64,000 bases of DNA from Pseudofrankia inefficax (GCF_000166135.1 NC_014666.1:4464001-4528000); one strand, 5' to 3'; positions 50,877-59,474 are shown, numbered from the stretch's first letter. A program made the numbers and translations. Notes: a model not told the origin generated them from the letters alone.

Positions 50877-51791
50877 TCAGGCCGACGCGCACCGGCGGGT
50901 GCGGACCAGGTCGCCGAGCGCGGTGCGACCGCGGTCGATGAGGATCTGGTCCTGGTTGCGCAGGCCGGTGGTCAGGTAGGACACGGCCAGCCGGGCGGTC
51001 AGCAGGAGCAGCAGCCGCTGCTCATCGTCGGTCAGGGGGCGGCCGTAGCCGTCGAGGTACGCCTCGCGCAGGTGCGGCTGGCTGGGCCACAGGGCGCCGC
51101 GGAGCCAGATCATGTCCTGGACGGCGAGGCCGTGTTCGGCGGTCTCGAAGTCGATCAGGGCCAGGGTGGTGGTGACCTGGTCCCAGAGCCAGTTGCGCGG
51201 TGCGGCGTCGCCGTGGAGGTAGACCAGCGGGAGGCCGGCGGCCAGGGCGACCAGGTCGTGGGCGACCTCGGCGACCAGTTCCCGCTCGTCGGGGTGCAGC
51301 AGTTCCTCGGTGGCCTTCAGGCACAGTGCCGCCTCGGCCGCCTGTGCGGTCATCGAGGCGGTGACCTCCTTCCGGGCGCCCTCGGGTGCAGTCTCGGGGT
51401 GGTCGTGCCAGCCCCGCAGCAGGGTGCCGCCCAGGTGGTGGACCCGGGTCTCGATATCGGGGTCCAGCGGCAGCCCGCGCACCACGGCGCCGGGGACCGC
51501 GGTGGTCAGCAGGGCGAGGGTGCGGGTGTCGTAGGCGATCAGGCGGGGGGCCGCGGTGGGGGGCAGTGCCGCCCTGGCGTGGCGGTGGGCGTGGATCTCC
51601 CGCTCGAAGGCGCGGCGTGAGGGGCTGATCTTGGCATAGACGCTGGTGCTCTCGCCGTCCACGCGCCAGACCTGGGAGGTGCCGCGCGGCCAGGAGGTGT
51701 CGGTGGCCCGGGTGGCGCCGGGCAGGTGCTGCTCGGCCCAGCGGTGCAGGTCCTCGGGGATCGGCGCGGCGGGGGTCAACAGGGTCTCCAA
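50877..51791 (-). CDS. Aminoglycoside phosphotransferase (APH) family kinase
   Basis: About 304 residues. Protein-kinase-like small-molecule kinase: Lys in SVYAKISPS, Brenner motif YLHGDAAPRNWLWD (catalytic Asp, Asn) and metal Asp in LALIDFETAEHG. A resistance role is only one possibility; many APH-fold proteins in actinobacteria phosphorylate other metabolites. The start is weak: TTG 51791 is the only early candidate and no ribosome site is seen. Confidence 0.82.
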   Translation of the reverse strand: METLLTPAAPIPEDLHRWAEQHLPGATRATDTSWPRGTSQVWRVDGESTSVYAKISPSRRAFEREIHAHRHARAALPPTAAPRLIAYDTRTLALLTTAVPGAVVRGLPLDPDIETRVHHLGGTLLRGWHDHPETAPEGARKEVTASMTAQAAEAALCLKATEELLHPDERELVAEVAHDLVALAAGLPLVYLHGDAAPRNWLWDQVTTTLALIDFETAEHGLAVQDMIWLRGALWPSQPHLREAYLDGYGRPLTDDEQRLLLLLTARLAVSYLTTGLRNQDQILIDRGRTALGDLVRTRRCASA

Positions 51792-51960
51792 GGGTGCGGT
51801 CGATCAGCTGCTCCGGAGTCCACTCCAGCCGCACGCCGGCCACCCTAACTGGACGATCACGGCAGGTTAGACGCCAATCACCCAAACGGGCCGAGCGTTC
51901 GAGATGTCACTCAGAGCTACTTTGCGGCTGGTGACACGCACCCGAATCCCGGGCCGTCAA

Positions 51961-51991
51961 CACAGCCATCTGAGGGCCGAATCGGCGATCA
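51961..51991. repeat. Palindromic element, right half only
   Basis: CACAGCCATCTGAGGGCC continuing GAATCGGCGATCA matches the right arm. The 44 bp where the left arm should lie show no match. It is at a tandem junction (AKR gene ending 52039, APH start 51791). Confidence 0.75.
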
Positions 51992-52038
51992 AGGCAGGCG
52001 GCTGCCGCGCGCCGGGATGCAGATGGCGTGTCGTGACG

Positions 52039-52929
52039 TCAGGGCCTCGGGGCGGCCAGCAGCTCCAGCTCGGCCGCGGTGAGCCGCAGGCCCGCGGCGG
52101 CGACGTTCTCCTGGAGATGCCCGGGGTCTCCCGTTCCCGGGATGGCGAGCACGTGCGGTCCCTGCGCCAGCGTCCAGGCGATCCTGACCTGGGCCGTGGA
52201 CACGCCGTGGGTCGCGGCGACCCGGCGCACCGCCTCGTTGTCACCGCCGGCCGCCCTGGCACCGGCCGGGCCGCGAGCGCCGGCTATCGAGAAGAACGGC
52301 ACGAACGCGATGCCCAGCTGGGCGCAGCGGCGCAGGACGTCCTCGCTGTCCCGGACCTCCAGGCCGTAGAGGTTCTGGACACAGACCACCGGGGTGATCG
52401 CCCGCGCCTCGGCGAGGTGCTCGACGGTCACGTTGGAGACGCCGATGTGACGGATGAGCCCGGCGTCGCGCAGCTGCGCGAGTGCGCCGACGTGCTCGGC
52501 GATCGACTCCTGCGAGGACCGGCGGAAGTTCACCACGTCGAGGTGGTCGCGGCCGAGCTGGCGGAGGTTCTCCTCGACCAGCCCGCGCAGCTGGGCCGGG
52601 GTCGCCGTGTACCACTCGCCCCACGGGTGGCGGCCGCCGCCGACCTTCGTCGCGATGACCAGGTCGTCCTGGTAGGGCGACAGCGCCGTGTGGATCAGCT
52701 CGTTCGCCGAGCGGAGCGAGGAGAAGTAGAACGCCGCGGTGTCGATGTGGTTCACACCGAGTTCCCGGGCGAGCCGCAGGACCTTGATGGCGGTGTCCCG
52801 GTCGCTCGGTGTGCCGAGGTCGAACGGCGCGCTGCCCGTCAGGCGCATGGCCCCGAAGCCGAGGCGGTGCACGGTCAGATCGCCGAGGCGCCAGGATCCG
52901 GCCGCCGACGCGTCGACGCTGGCGGTCAT
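52039..52929 (-). CDS. Aldo/keto reductase (YdbC-like)
   Basis: 296 residues, ATG 52929 behind GGGAGG. Asp/Tyr in VNHIDTAAFYFSS, Lys in LVIATKVGG. The usual catalytic His position reads DVVNFRRSS, so His is replaced by Asn, as in the YdbC-type subgroup. C-terminal VLAIPGTGDPGHLQENV is the cofactor phosphate loop. Substrate unknown. Next gene upstream is 72 bp away in the same direction. Confidence 0.9.
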   Translation of the reverse strand: MTASVDASAAGSWRLGDLTVHRLGFGAMRLTGSAPFDLGTPSDRDTAIKVLRLARELGVNHIDTAAFYFSSLRSANELIHTALSPYQDDLVIATKVGGGRHPWGEWYTATPAQLRGLVEENLRQLGRDHLDVVNFRRSSQESIAEHVGALAQLRDAGLIRHIGVSNVTVEHLAEARAITPVVCVQNLYGLEVRDSEDVLRRCAQLGIAFVPFFSIAGARGPAGARAAGGDNEAVRRVAATHGVSTAQVRIAWTLAQGPHVLAIPGTGDPGHLQENVAAAGLRLTAAELELLAAPRP

Positions 52930-53001
52930 CGATGGGCCTCCCAAGGGTCGCGGTAGCCGTCGTCGCACAGGATCCGAGCCGGCCTCCCCTGGGCCGCGCG
53001 C

Positions 53002-53763
53002 TCAGAAGGCGGTGTTGGCGAGCCAGCCGGTCCAGAGGCCGTCATCGCCGACGATCTCCAACGAGCCGTCGTCGGCGGGCAGGCGGCGCAGCAGCGCGAG
53101 CAGCAGGTCGGCCGCGGCCGCGCGGACGGCGGTGTCGCCCTTGCCGTGGCCGTGGTCCCAGGTGATCCCGCCCGGCCCGCCACGAACCGTCCATTCCCCG
53201 TCGGAGCCGAGGCCGCCGTCGGTCGCGTGCAGGTGCAGCGTGGCGCCGTCGCGCAGGGCGGTGCCGTCGGGGCGGGCGGCGAGAAGGCCGAGCCATTCGG
53301 ACACCCCGTCCGCCGCGAGCGCCGGCTCGACGGTGTAGCCCGTTCCCAGCGCGAGGGCGGCGTCGACGCGGTGGACGACCGCCTCGTAGAGCCGTCGCCG
53401 GACCCACCAGTGGGCCGGCCGCGGGCCGGTGAACGTCCACACCGGCGCGTCGGGATCGACGGCGACCGCGTCGAGCAGCAGCGCCGGGCTCTCACGCAGC
53501 CAGGCCACCGCGCCGTCGGCCGGTGGCTTGCCGCCCGCGACCGTGCGTGGGTCGATGATGTCGACGGCCCGTGCCTCGACCATCGCCGCGGCCCAGCGAT
53601 GACCACGCCCGACGTGGCGCATCAACTGGGTCAGGTCCCAGCCCGGGCAGGTCGGAACCGGCGTGGCCAGATCGGCGTCGCCGAGCAGATCGGCGAACAG
53701 GTCGTTCTGCTCCACCAGAGCGGCAGCGTGGTCCACGACTGGCACCGTACGCCGATCAGGCAT
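53002..53763 (-). CDS. Maleylpyruvate isomerase / mycothiol-dependent DinB-like protein
   Basis: About 253 residues. The N-terminal MDMPI helical bundle (HAAALVEQNDLFADLLGDADLATPVPTCPGWDLTQLMRHVGRGHRWA in parts) carries the GW-L--H metal pattern. The C-terminal part (SEWLGLLAARPDG, LHLHATDGG, ADLLLALLRRLPAD) matches the MDMPI_C SCP-like domain. The family includes mycothiol-dependent isomerases and many proteins without assigned reactions. ATG 53763 is chosen; GTG starts slightly downstream are possible. Confidence 0.85.
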   Translation of the reverse strand: MPDRRTVPVVDHAAALVEQNDLFADLLGDADLATPVPTCPGWDLTQLMRHVGRGHRWAAAMVEARAVDIIDPRTVAGGKPPADGAVAWLRESPALLLDAVAVDPDAPVWTFTGPRPAHWWVRRRLYEAVVHRVDAALALGTGYTVEPALAADGVSEWLGLLAARPDGTALRDGATLHLHATDGGLGSDGEWTVRGGPGGITWDHGHGKGDTAVRAAAADLLLALLRRLPADDGSLEIVGDDGLWTGWLANTAF

Positions 53764-53828
53764 CCGGACACGCCGCGGGCCAGCCGGACTCGACGGGCCC
53801 GACGCGAGATGTCGCAAGGCCCGGGCGG

Positions 53829-54635
53829 TTAGAGAAGGTCCTCAAGCCGGGTCGCGACCTGGCGGTAGCGGCTGACCGGGACGAGGTGCACACCGGCGAA
53901 GGCGCCGCTGTCGCGCAGCCGCAGCACCTGGTCGCAGGCCGCTTCGACCCCGGCCGCCCGGTCCCGTTCGACCGCCTGGACGAGGTCGTCGGGGATGTCG
54001 ATGTCGGGGATGGTCGCGGCGAGGCGGCGGGCCATCCCGGCGCTCGCGAGGACCATGACGCCCGCGTAGACCGGTAGTTCGACCGGATGGGCGTCGCGCC
54101 AGCGCAGCAGGGCGTCCACCGAGTAGCTGACCTGCACGAACAGGAAGTCGGCCGCTCGTTTCCAGGTGGGCAGTGGACGCAGGCCGGCCGCGGCGCCGAC
54201 CCGGAACGCCGGCGTGTCCGCGAACACCGGGTCGGCGCTGGCCGCGCGGGCCTCGTCCATCATCGCGCGCACGGTCAGGTCGCTGGTCCGGTTCCCGGCG
54301 GTGGGTTTGTCGCCGTGGACGAACAGGAACTCCTCGACGCCGTAGGCAGCGGCGGTGAGCAGGTCGCGGCGGAAGCCGAGCAGGTTGCGGTCGCGGGAGT
54401 TCACGCACGCGATGCTGCGCCCGCCCATCGTCGCCACCTCGTGGGCGACGGCGATGCTCGACACCGTCGCGCGTCCGATGTGGTTGTCGGGAATCAGGAA
54501 CGCGTCGGTGACGGGGCTCAGGACGCCGATCTGGTGTCGGGCGTGGGTCAGGTCCGGCCGGGTCGGCGGCTCGATCTCGCAGATCAGCTCGAAGCCGCGC
54601 TCCGGACGTTCGTGACCCGCCGTGGATTCCTGCAC
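53829..54635 (-). CDS. Methylenetetrahydrofolate reductase (MetF)-like protein
   Basis: 268 residues. TIM-barrel MTHFR pattern: ELICEIEPPTRPDLTHA, SIACVNSRDRNLLGFRRDLLTAAAYGVEEFLFVHGDKP in parts, DFLFVQVSYSVDALLRW and a C-terminal GVHLVPVSRY. It lacks the typical MetF N-terminus, so it is a divergent homologue that may use another folate or flavin substrate. GTG 54635 has a TATCCT hexamer 9 bases upstream and no ribosome site, consistent with leaderless translation. Confidence 0.85.
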   Translation of the reverse strand: MQESTAGHERPERGFELICEIEPPTRPDLTHARHQIGVLSPVTDAFLIPDNHIGRATVSSIAVAHEVATMGGRSIACVNSRDRNLLGFRRDLLTAAAYGVEEFLFVHGDKPTAGNRTSDLTVRAMMDEARAASADPVFADTPAFRVGAAAGLRPLPTWKRAADFLFVQVSYSVDALLRWRDAHPVELPVYAGVMVLASAGMARRLAATIPDIDIPDDLVQAVERDRAAGVEAACDQVLRLRDSGAFAGVHLVPVSRYRQVATRLEDLL

Positions 54636-54749
54636 CCGGACAGGATAAGGCGCCACGATCCGCCCACCGGCCACGGCCACGGCGAGCCGGGCAGCGACTG
54701 CCGGTGCAGGCGGCCCGTGGCTGTTCCCCGCGCCGGGCCCGGACGGGTT

Positions 54750-54950
54750 CACGGGTCCCTCAAGGCCGATCCGGCCGACATCCGCGCCACTGTCGACGAG
54801 CTGCTGGCCAAGGGACTGCTCGTCACGCAGGGCCCGCACATCCGGCCCACGGACGCGGGGCACGCGCTGATGGCCACCGTCACCGCGGAGACCGCCCCGG
54901 TGACCGCCCGCGTCTGGGGTGGGATCTCCGCCCGGGAACATCGGTGCCGC
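54750..54950 (+). pseudogene. MarR-type regulator remnant
   Basis: One frame reads ADPADIRATVDELLAKGLL, then VTQGPHIRPTDAGHALMATV and APVTARVWGGISAREHR, the wing and C-terminal helix of a MarR-type winged-helix protein. No start or recognition helix is found upstream, and the frame loses similarity where the palindromic element begins at 54959. It is a decayed 3' fragment. Confidence 0.6.
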
Positions 54951-54958
54951 CATCGGCA

Positions 54959-55033
54959 TGATCGCCGTCTTGGCCCTCGCATGGTTGTGGGAAGACCCGA
55001 TTCACGACCACCAGAGGGCGAAAACGGCGATCA
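54959..55033. repeat. 75-bp palindromic element, copy 6
   Basis: Intact copy: TGATCGCCGTCTTGGCCCT left, AGGGCGAAAACGGCGATCA right; inner TGGTTGTG and CACGACCACC. It lies between the rightward MarR remnant and the leftward VOC gene, a convergent arrangement. Confidence 0.9.
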
Positions 55034-55075
55034 CCGCGTCGGGCCGGCCTTCCGCTCCGGCCGGAGGAGTCGTTC

Positions 55076-55813
55076 TCAGGTCCGGGTGAGGACGCAGAAG
55101 TCGTTGCCCTCCGGATCGGCCAGGACTGTCCACGGGACGTCGCCCTGCCCGACGTCGGCGGGCGTCGCGCCGAGGGCTGTCAGTCGGGCTACGTCCGCCG
55201 TCTGGTCGTCGCCGGGGTAAGGCAGCACGTCGAGGTGAACGCGTCCCTTCCAGGTCCGCGCAGCCGGCGTGCGGAGGAACTCCAGATAGGGGCCGACGCC
55301 CTGGGCGGCGCGCAGCCGGGCGTGGGCGTCGGTGATCTCGTGCACGGTCCAGTCGACCGCCTCACCCCAGAATCGGGCCAGGGCACGCGGATCCGCGCAG
55401 TCGACCACCACCGCGGCGATCGGACCGGTGTCCCGGTAGATCTCCCGAGGTTCCAGCACGCAGAACACGTTGCCCTCGGGGTCGGTCAGGACCGTCCACG
55501 GGACGTCGCCCTGGCCTATGTCGGCGGGCGTCGCGCCGAGCTCCCGCAGGCGGGCGACCAGCTCCGTCTGATGGGTGGCGGAGGTGGTCGCGAGATCGAG
55601 GTGCACGCGGTAGTTCACCGTCTCGGGGTCCGGGACCGTGACGACATCGACGCAGACCGCCTCAGGGTTCGGCCAGGTGAACCCCAGGGGTTCGAGGTTG
55701 GTCACCCCGGGTCCTTCGCTGGACATGCCCCAGCCAAGCGCCGCTGCCCAGAACCGGCCGAGCGCCGCGTCATCGCGGGCCTTGACGTTCACCTGCACCA
55801 GCCGCAGCGCCAT
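55076..55813 (-). CDS. Tandem VOC (glyoxalase-like) protein
   Basis: 245 residues, two VOC domains (about 1-120 and 125-245). The domain ends are almost the same: LGATPADIGQGDVPWTVL and LGATPADVGQGDVPWTVL followed by DPEGN-FCVL, showing an internal duplication. Such CPGB-like tandem glyoxalase proteins are common in actinobacteria; a metal-dependent dioxygenase or isomerase role is not assured. ATG 55813; its ribosome site is weak. Confidence 0.88.
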   Translation of the reverse strand: MALRLVQVNVKARDDAALGRFWAAALGWGMSSEGPGVTNLEPLGFTWPNPEAVCVDVVTVPDPETVNYRVHLDLATTSATHQTELVARLRELGATPADIGQGDVPWTVLTDPEGNVFCVLEPREIYRDTGPIAAVVVDCADPRALARFWGEAVDWTVHEITDAHARLRAAQGVGPYLEFLRTPAARTWKGRVHLDVLPYPGDDQTADVARLTALGATPADVGQGDVPWTVLADPEGNDFCVLTRT

Positions 55814-55867
55814 GCCCTCGACCCTAGTGCCGCCTCCGACCGGGTTCGCCTCGTCCCGAGGCCGGCT

Positions 55868-55900
55868 TGATCGCCGTTTTCGCCCTCGCATGGCTGTAGT
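55868..55900. repeat. Palindromic element, left half only
   Basis: TGATCGCCGTTTTCGCCCT then CGCATGGCTGTAG matches the left arm and inner motif. The right half would fall inside the coding end of the gene at 55907-56353. Tandem junction. Confidence 0.75.
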
Positions 55901-55906
55901 GGGCGC

Positions 55907-56353
55907 TCAGGGGTGGCCGGTCTCCGGGAGGTCGACGGTGTTGCGGCGGTACTGGATCTTCCAGCCGTCCGGGGTGCGGACGTGGCGGCTGTGGTGGTGG
56001 CCGAACCAGACGACGCGGGTCAGGCCGTCGTCCTGGGTCCGGCCGACGCCGTAGAGCATCGTGGAGCTGGCGGTGTCGCCGTCGAGGGTGATCCGCGGGT
56101 TCATCTCCATGTGGACGACGGCCGGCGGGTTCTTCGCCATCACGCTGGCGAGCATGTCCTTGATCGCGGCCCGGCCCCGGGCGACCCGGCCCGTGCTCAT
56201 CTCGAACTCGCCGTCCTCGGCCCACAGCTCGGCCCAGGCATCCAGGTCACGGGTGTCGAGCAGCTCGCCGTAGTCGACCAGGCTCTGCGTGATCTCCGCC
56301 CGGTCCTCCAGTAGCCGCACACGCTCGTCGAGGCTCAGCTTGCTTGTGGTCAT
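55907..56353 (-). CDS. SnoaL-like (NTF2-fold) protein
   Basis: 148 residues. N-terminal helix LSLDERVRLLEDRAEITQSLVDYGELLDTRD and WAELWAEDGEFEM, then TGRVARGRAAIKDMLASV and a beta-sheet end (STMLYGVGRTQDDGLTRVVWFGHHHSRHVRT). This is the SnoaL_4 pattern. Members are cyclases, isomerases, dehydratases or ligand-binding proteins, so the reaction is unknown. ATG 56353. Confidence 0.88.
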   Translation of the reverse strand: MTTSKLSLDERVRLLEDRAEITQSLVDYGELLDTRDLDAWAELWAEDGEFEMSTGRVARGRAAIKDMLASVMAKNPPAVVHMEMNPRITLDGDTASSTMLYGVGRTQDDGLTRVVWFGHHHSRHVRTPDGWKIQYRRNTVDLPETGHP

Positions 56354-56507
56354 GGCGACCAGCTTGCCGAAAAAATTTGCACTCAGTCAAGAAATCGCGC
56401 AGGTCTCGGGTTCGTTCCTCTACTCCCCCGGGCGTTCGCCTAGATGATCTACGGGAGGGACCTAGCCTTGACGGTGGAAGGCGTCCGAGCCGTGAGGGGA
56501 AGCACCT

Positions 56508-57257
56508 GTGCGCAAGCTGACGAGCCAGGGCGAGCAGGTGGTCGCGGATCTCTCCGCCAGATACGGAGTCAGCGCCGACGCGGTGCGCGCCATGCTGGAG
56601 GCGGTCCGGCTCGGCAACGGCACCATGGCCCAGTTCTCCCACCCGGAGTTCGGCGGGCGCGGGCAGTGGATGGCTGGCGGCATGACCATGGTCGCCGACA
56701 TGTTCAACCAGCGCCTGCAGGCGCTGGTCAGCGGCCTCGCCAGTGAGCTCGCGAGCCAGCTCGCCGCGGCCCCGCTGTACGCACCGGCTCCGGAGGCGGG
56801 CCCAATCCACCAGGCCAACCTGGAGTCCTGGTGGCCTGGCGAGCTGGGCCGGCCCGGGTCCAGCGGCGGCCAGAACGACTCCCGGTACGCCGTGTTCCCC
56901 CAGGCCAGGCGGCTGGCCGTGCAGAGCGGCGGCGGGCCTGTCCGCGTCCACGACACGCTCGACCATGTCATCGGCGGCGTGCAACAGCAGCAGGGCGCGG
57001 TACCGGGCACCTTGTCGTTCACCAGCCAGCACGGCACCTTCACCGTGGAAAGCCTGCCGCTGGCAGCCCCAGCCGCGGCACGGGCCGCGGCGGCGCCCGA
57101 GCCCGCCATGCCGCCCGCCCTGGCGGCCTCCGCGCCGGTGTCCGACGCCGACGCGGTGCTCGCGACCCTCGACCGGCTCGGCGACCTGCACCAGCGTGGC
57201 GTCCTGACCGACGAGGAGTTCGCCGCGAAGAAGGCTGAGCTGCTCGCCCGCCTGTAA
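56508..57257 (+). CDS. SHOCT-domain protein
   Basis: 249 residues from GTG 56508 (GAGGGGA upstream). N-terminal helical part (LTSQGEQVVADLSARYGVSADAVRAML, MAQFSHPEFGGRGQWMAGGMTMVADMFN), a Gly/Ser/Ala middle, and a C-terminal SHOCT module (VLATLDRLGDLHQRGVLTDEEFAAKKAELL). SHOCT is a short C-terminal oligomerisation motif. Function unknown. Confidence 0.85.
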   Translation: MRKLTSQGEQVVADLSARYGVSADAVRAMLEAVRLGNGTMAQFSHPEFGGRGQWMAGGMTMVADMFNQRLQALVSGLASELASQLAAAPLYAPAPEAGPIHQANLESWWPGELGRPGSSGGQNDSRYAVFPQARRLAVQSGGGPVRVHDTLDHVIGGVQQQQGAVPGTLSFTSQHGTFTVESLPLAAPAAARAAAAPEPAMPPALAASAPVSDADAVLATLDRLGDLHQRGVLTDEEFAAKKAELLARL

Positions 57258-57278
57258 CCGCCACCCGGCGGGCGGTCG

Positions 57279-57306
57279 TTCGAGACCAAGGCTTCGAGAC
57301 CAAGGC
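57279..57306. repeat. Two tandem TTCGAGACCAAGGC copies
   Basis: A perfect 14-bp unit repeats twice head to tail between the SHOCT gene and the MFS gene. Probably a recent slippage duplication. Confidence 0.8.
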
Positions 57307-57443
57307 CATGCGGGCGCCCCACGCGGCCGGGTTTCCAGGCACCGTGGGGGCATGAGAGACGACTCGCCGGGTCCTGACCGGCCCGTGACCAGCCCGCGGC
57401 CGGTCTCGTCGAACGGTGGGACGGCGCCCGGCGCCGCGGCCTC

Positions 57444-58796
57444 ATGACCTCGGCGGAGTCGCCGGACCCGGAACCCACCCGCGGCGGGCTGCGCGGGCGG
57501 CTGCGCGGGCTCGCGGTCGACACCCGGCCGCTGGCGATCCCCGCGTTCCGCCGGACCTTCCTCGGGCAGGGGACCGCGATCATCGGGACGATGGTCACGG
57601 AGGTCGCCGCCCCGGTCCAGATCTACGACATCTCGGGCTCGTCGTTCGCGGTCGGCCTGACGGGGCTGGTCGGGCTGGTCCCGATGGTCGTGTTCGGCCT
57701 GTACGGCGGGGCGGTCGCCGACGCGGTCGACCGGCGGACCCTCTACCTGTCGTCGTCGCTGCTGACCTGGGCGGTGACCCTCGCGCTGCTGACGCAGAGC
57801 CTGCTGGGCGTGCGGTCCGTCGCGCTGATCCTCAGCCTCGTCGCGGTCCAGGCGGCCGGTTTCGCCGTGTCGTCGTCCACAAGGGGTGCCGTGGTCCCCG
57901 CGCTTGTCCCGGTCGAGCTGGTCCCCGCGGCCAACTCGTTGAACTACACGGCGTTCACCGCCGGGGCGGTGATCGGGCCGCTCGTCGCCGGTCTGTTGCT
58001 CGGGTTCGACCACGGGTTCAGCTACGCCTACGCCGCCGACGCGGTCCTGTTCACCGCCGCGCTCTACTCGACGTTCCGGCTGCCGTCGCTGCGCCCGACG
58101 GTGTCGGCGGGGCGGCCTGGGCTGCGGTCCGTGCTCGACGGGCTGCGGTTCATCGGCGGGAACCCGGTGCTGCTGATGTCGTTCCTGGTCGACATCGTCG
58201 CGATGGTGCTGGCGATGCCGCGGGCACTGTTCCCACAGGCGGCCGCGACCCGGTTCCACGGCGGCGTCGGCCTGCTGTACTCGGCGATCGCGCTCGGGTC
58301 GGTGCTCGCCGGGCTGAGCAGCGGGTGGATCGGCCGGGTCCGCCGCCAGGGCGTCGTCCTGACCGTCGCGGTCCTCGGCTGGGCCGCCGCGATCAGCCTC
58401 GCCGGGTTCGCCCACGTGTACTGGCTGGCGATCGTGCTGCTCGCGTGCGCGGGCGCCGCGGACCTGGTCAGCGCGGTGTGCCGGCAGACGATCCTGCAGA
58501 CCTACGTGCCCGACAACATGCGGGGCCGGTTGCAGGGCGTGTTCACCGTCGTCGTCGCGGGCGGCCCGCGGCTGGGAGACCTGCGGGCGGGCGCGATGGC
58601 CGCGGCGACGACGCTCACCATCGCCTGGTCGGGTTCGGCGATCCTCTGCGTCGTCCTCGTGCTGATCGCCGCCGTCGCGGTCCGGCCGTTCTGGCGCTAC
58701 GACACCGCCGCGACCCTCACGGCGGCGCAGGTGGCCGACGCCGTGCCGGCGCCGACGCGGCCGGAGGACCGGGTCGAGACCGGCCTCGGCGCCTGA
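57444..58796 (+). CDS. MFS transporter (EntS-like)
   Basis: 450 residues, 12 predicted helices. FLGQGTAIIGTMVTEVAAPVQIYD in helix 1, GLYGGAVADAVDRRTLYLSSS (motif A) and PARAVVPALVPVEL-like SSTRGAVVPALVPVELVPAANSLN resemble MFS_3 exporters of siderophore or macrolide type. ATG 57444 is used. It converges with the response regulator (36-bp gap). The substrate cannot be assigned. Confidence 0.9.
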   Translation: MTSAESPDPEPTRGGLRGRLRGLAVDTRPLAIPAFRRTFLGQGTAIIGTMVTEVAAPVQIYDISGSSFAVGLTGLVGLVPMVVFGLYGGAVADAVDRRTLYLSSSLLTWAVTLALLTQSLLGVRSVALILSLVAVQAAGFAVSSSTRGAVVPALVPVELVPAANSLNYTAFTAGAVIGPLVAGLLLGFDHGFSYAYAADAVLFTAALYSTFRLPSLRPTVSAGRPGLRSVLDGLRFIGGNPVLLMSFLVDIVAMVLAMPRALFPQAAATRFHGGVGLLYSAIALGSVLAGLSSGWIGRVRRQGVVLTVAVLGWAAAISLAGFAHVYWLAIVLLACAGAADLVSAVCRQTILQTYVPDNMRGRLQGVFTVVVAGGPRLGDLRAGAMAAATTLTIAWSGSAILCVVLVLIAAVAVRPFWRYDTAATLTAAQVADAVPAPTRPEDRVETGLGA

Positions 58797-58832
58797 CCCT
58801 CACCGCCGCCCTCGGCCAGCCGGCGGTGAGGG

Positions 58833-59474
58833 TCAGCCGAGGATGCCGCGCTGGTAGGCGACCGCCACGGCGGCCGCGCGGTCGCGGACCCCGAGCTTGT
58901 TGTACAGGTGGATCAGGTGGGTCTTGATCGTGGCCTCGCTGACGAGCAGCGCGCGGGCGGCGGCCTGGTTCGTGGCGCCGGCCGCGACGAGGCGCAGCAC
59001 GTCGAGCTCGCGGGGGCTCAGACCGCCGGGTTCGCGGGCGCCGACCCGGCCCATCAGGGTGCCCGCGACCGACGGGGCGAGCACCGGCTGGCCGGCGTCG
59101 GCGGCGCGGACCGCCCGGATCAGCTCGTCGCGCCGCGCGTCCTTGAGCAGGTAGCCGGTGGCGCCCGCCTCGATCGCGGCGACGACGTCACGGTCGGTGT
59201 CGAAGGTCGTCAGGACCAGCACCCGGGCCGGATGGTTGCGTTCGCGCAGCCGGGTGATCGCCTCGACGCCGCTGGTCCCGGGCATCCGCAGGTCCATGAG
59301 GATCACGTCGACCTCGACGGTCTCGGCGACCCGGACGGCATCAAGGCCGTCGGCGGCCTCGGCGACGACCTCGAAGTCCGGGTCGCCGGCGAACACGCCC
59401 CGCAGGCCGTCGCGCACGATCGGATGGTCGTCGACGATCAGCAGCCGGATCGGCCCCGCCTGGGCGCGGCTCAC
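58833..59474 (-). CDS. NarL/LuxR-family response regulator
   Basis: 213 residues. Receiver with DDHPIVRDGL, phospho-acceptor Asp in VILMDLRMPG and Lys in LLKDARR. LuxR HTH at 145-205 (LSPRELDVLRLVAAGATNQAAARALLVSEATIKTHLIHLYNKLG in parts). GTG 59474 overlaps the kinase stop (GTGA), so it is the cognate partner. Output genes probably include the upstream ABC exporter, as in LiaR/DesR-type systems (inference). Confidence 0.93.
   Translation of the reverse strand: MSRAQAGPIRLLIVDDHPIVRDGLRGVFAGDPDFEVVAEAADGLDAVRVAETVEVDVILMDLRMPGTSGVEAITRLRERNHPARVLVLTTFDTDRDVVAAIEAGATGYLLKDARRDELIRAVRAADAGQPVLAPSVAGTLMGRVGAREPGGLSPRELDVLRLVAAGATNQAAARALLVSEATIKTHLIHLYNKLGVRDRAAAVAVAYQRGILG

Noticed and set aside
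51791-51850. Alternative frame reading VRLEWTPEQLIDRTLGD upstream of the APH gene
   Set aside because: It looks protein-like but continues into an arginine-rich shadow of the APH frame; kept only as a possible frameshifted N-terminus.
3054-55033. CRISPR array from repeated palindromes
   Set aside because: Copies are kilobases apart, have no spacer regularity and there are no cas genes.
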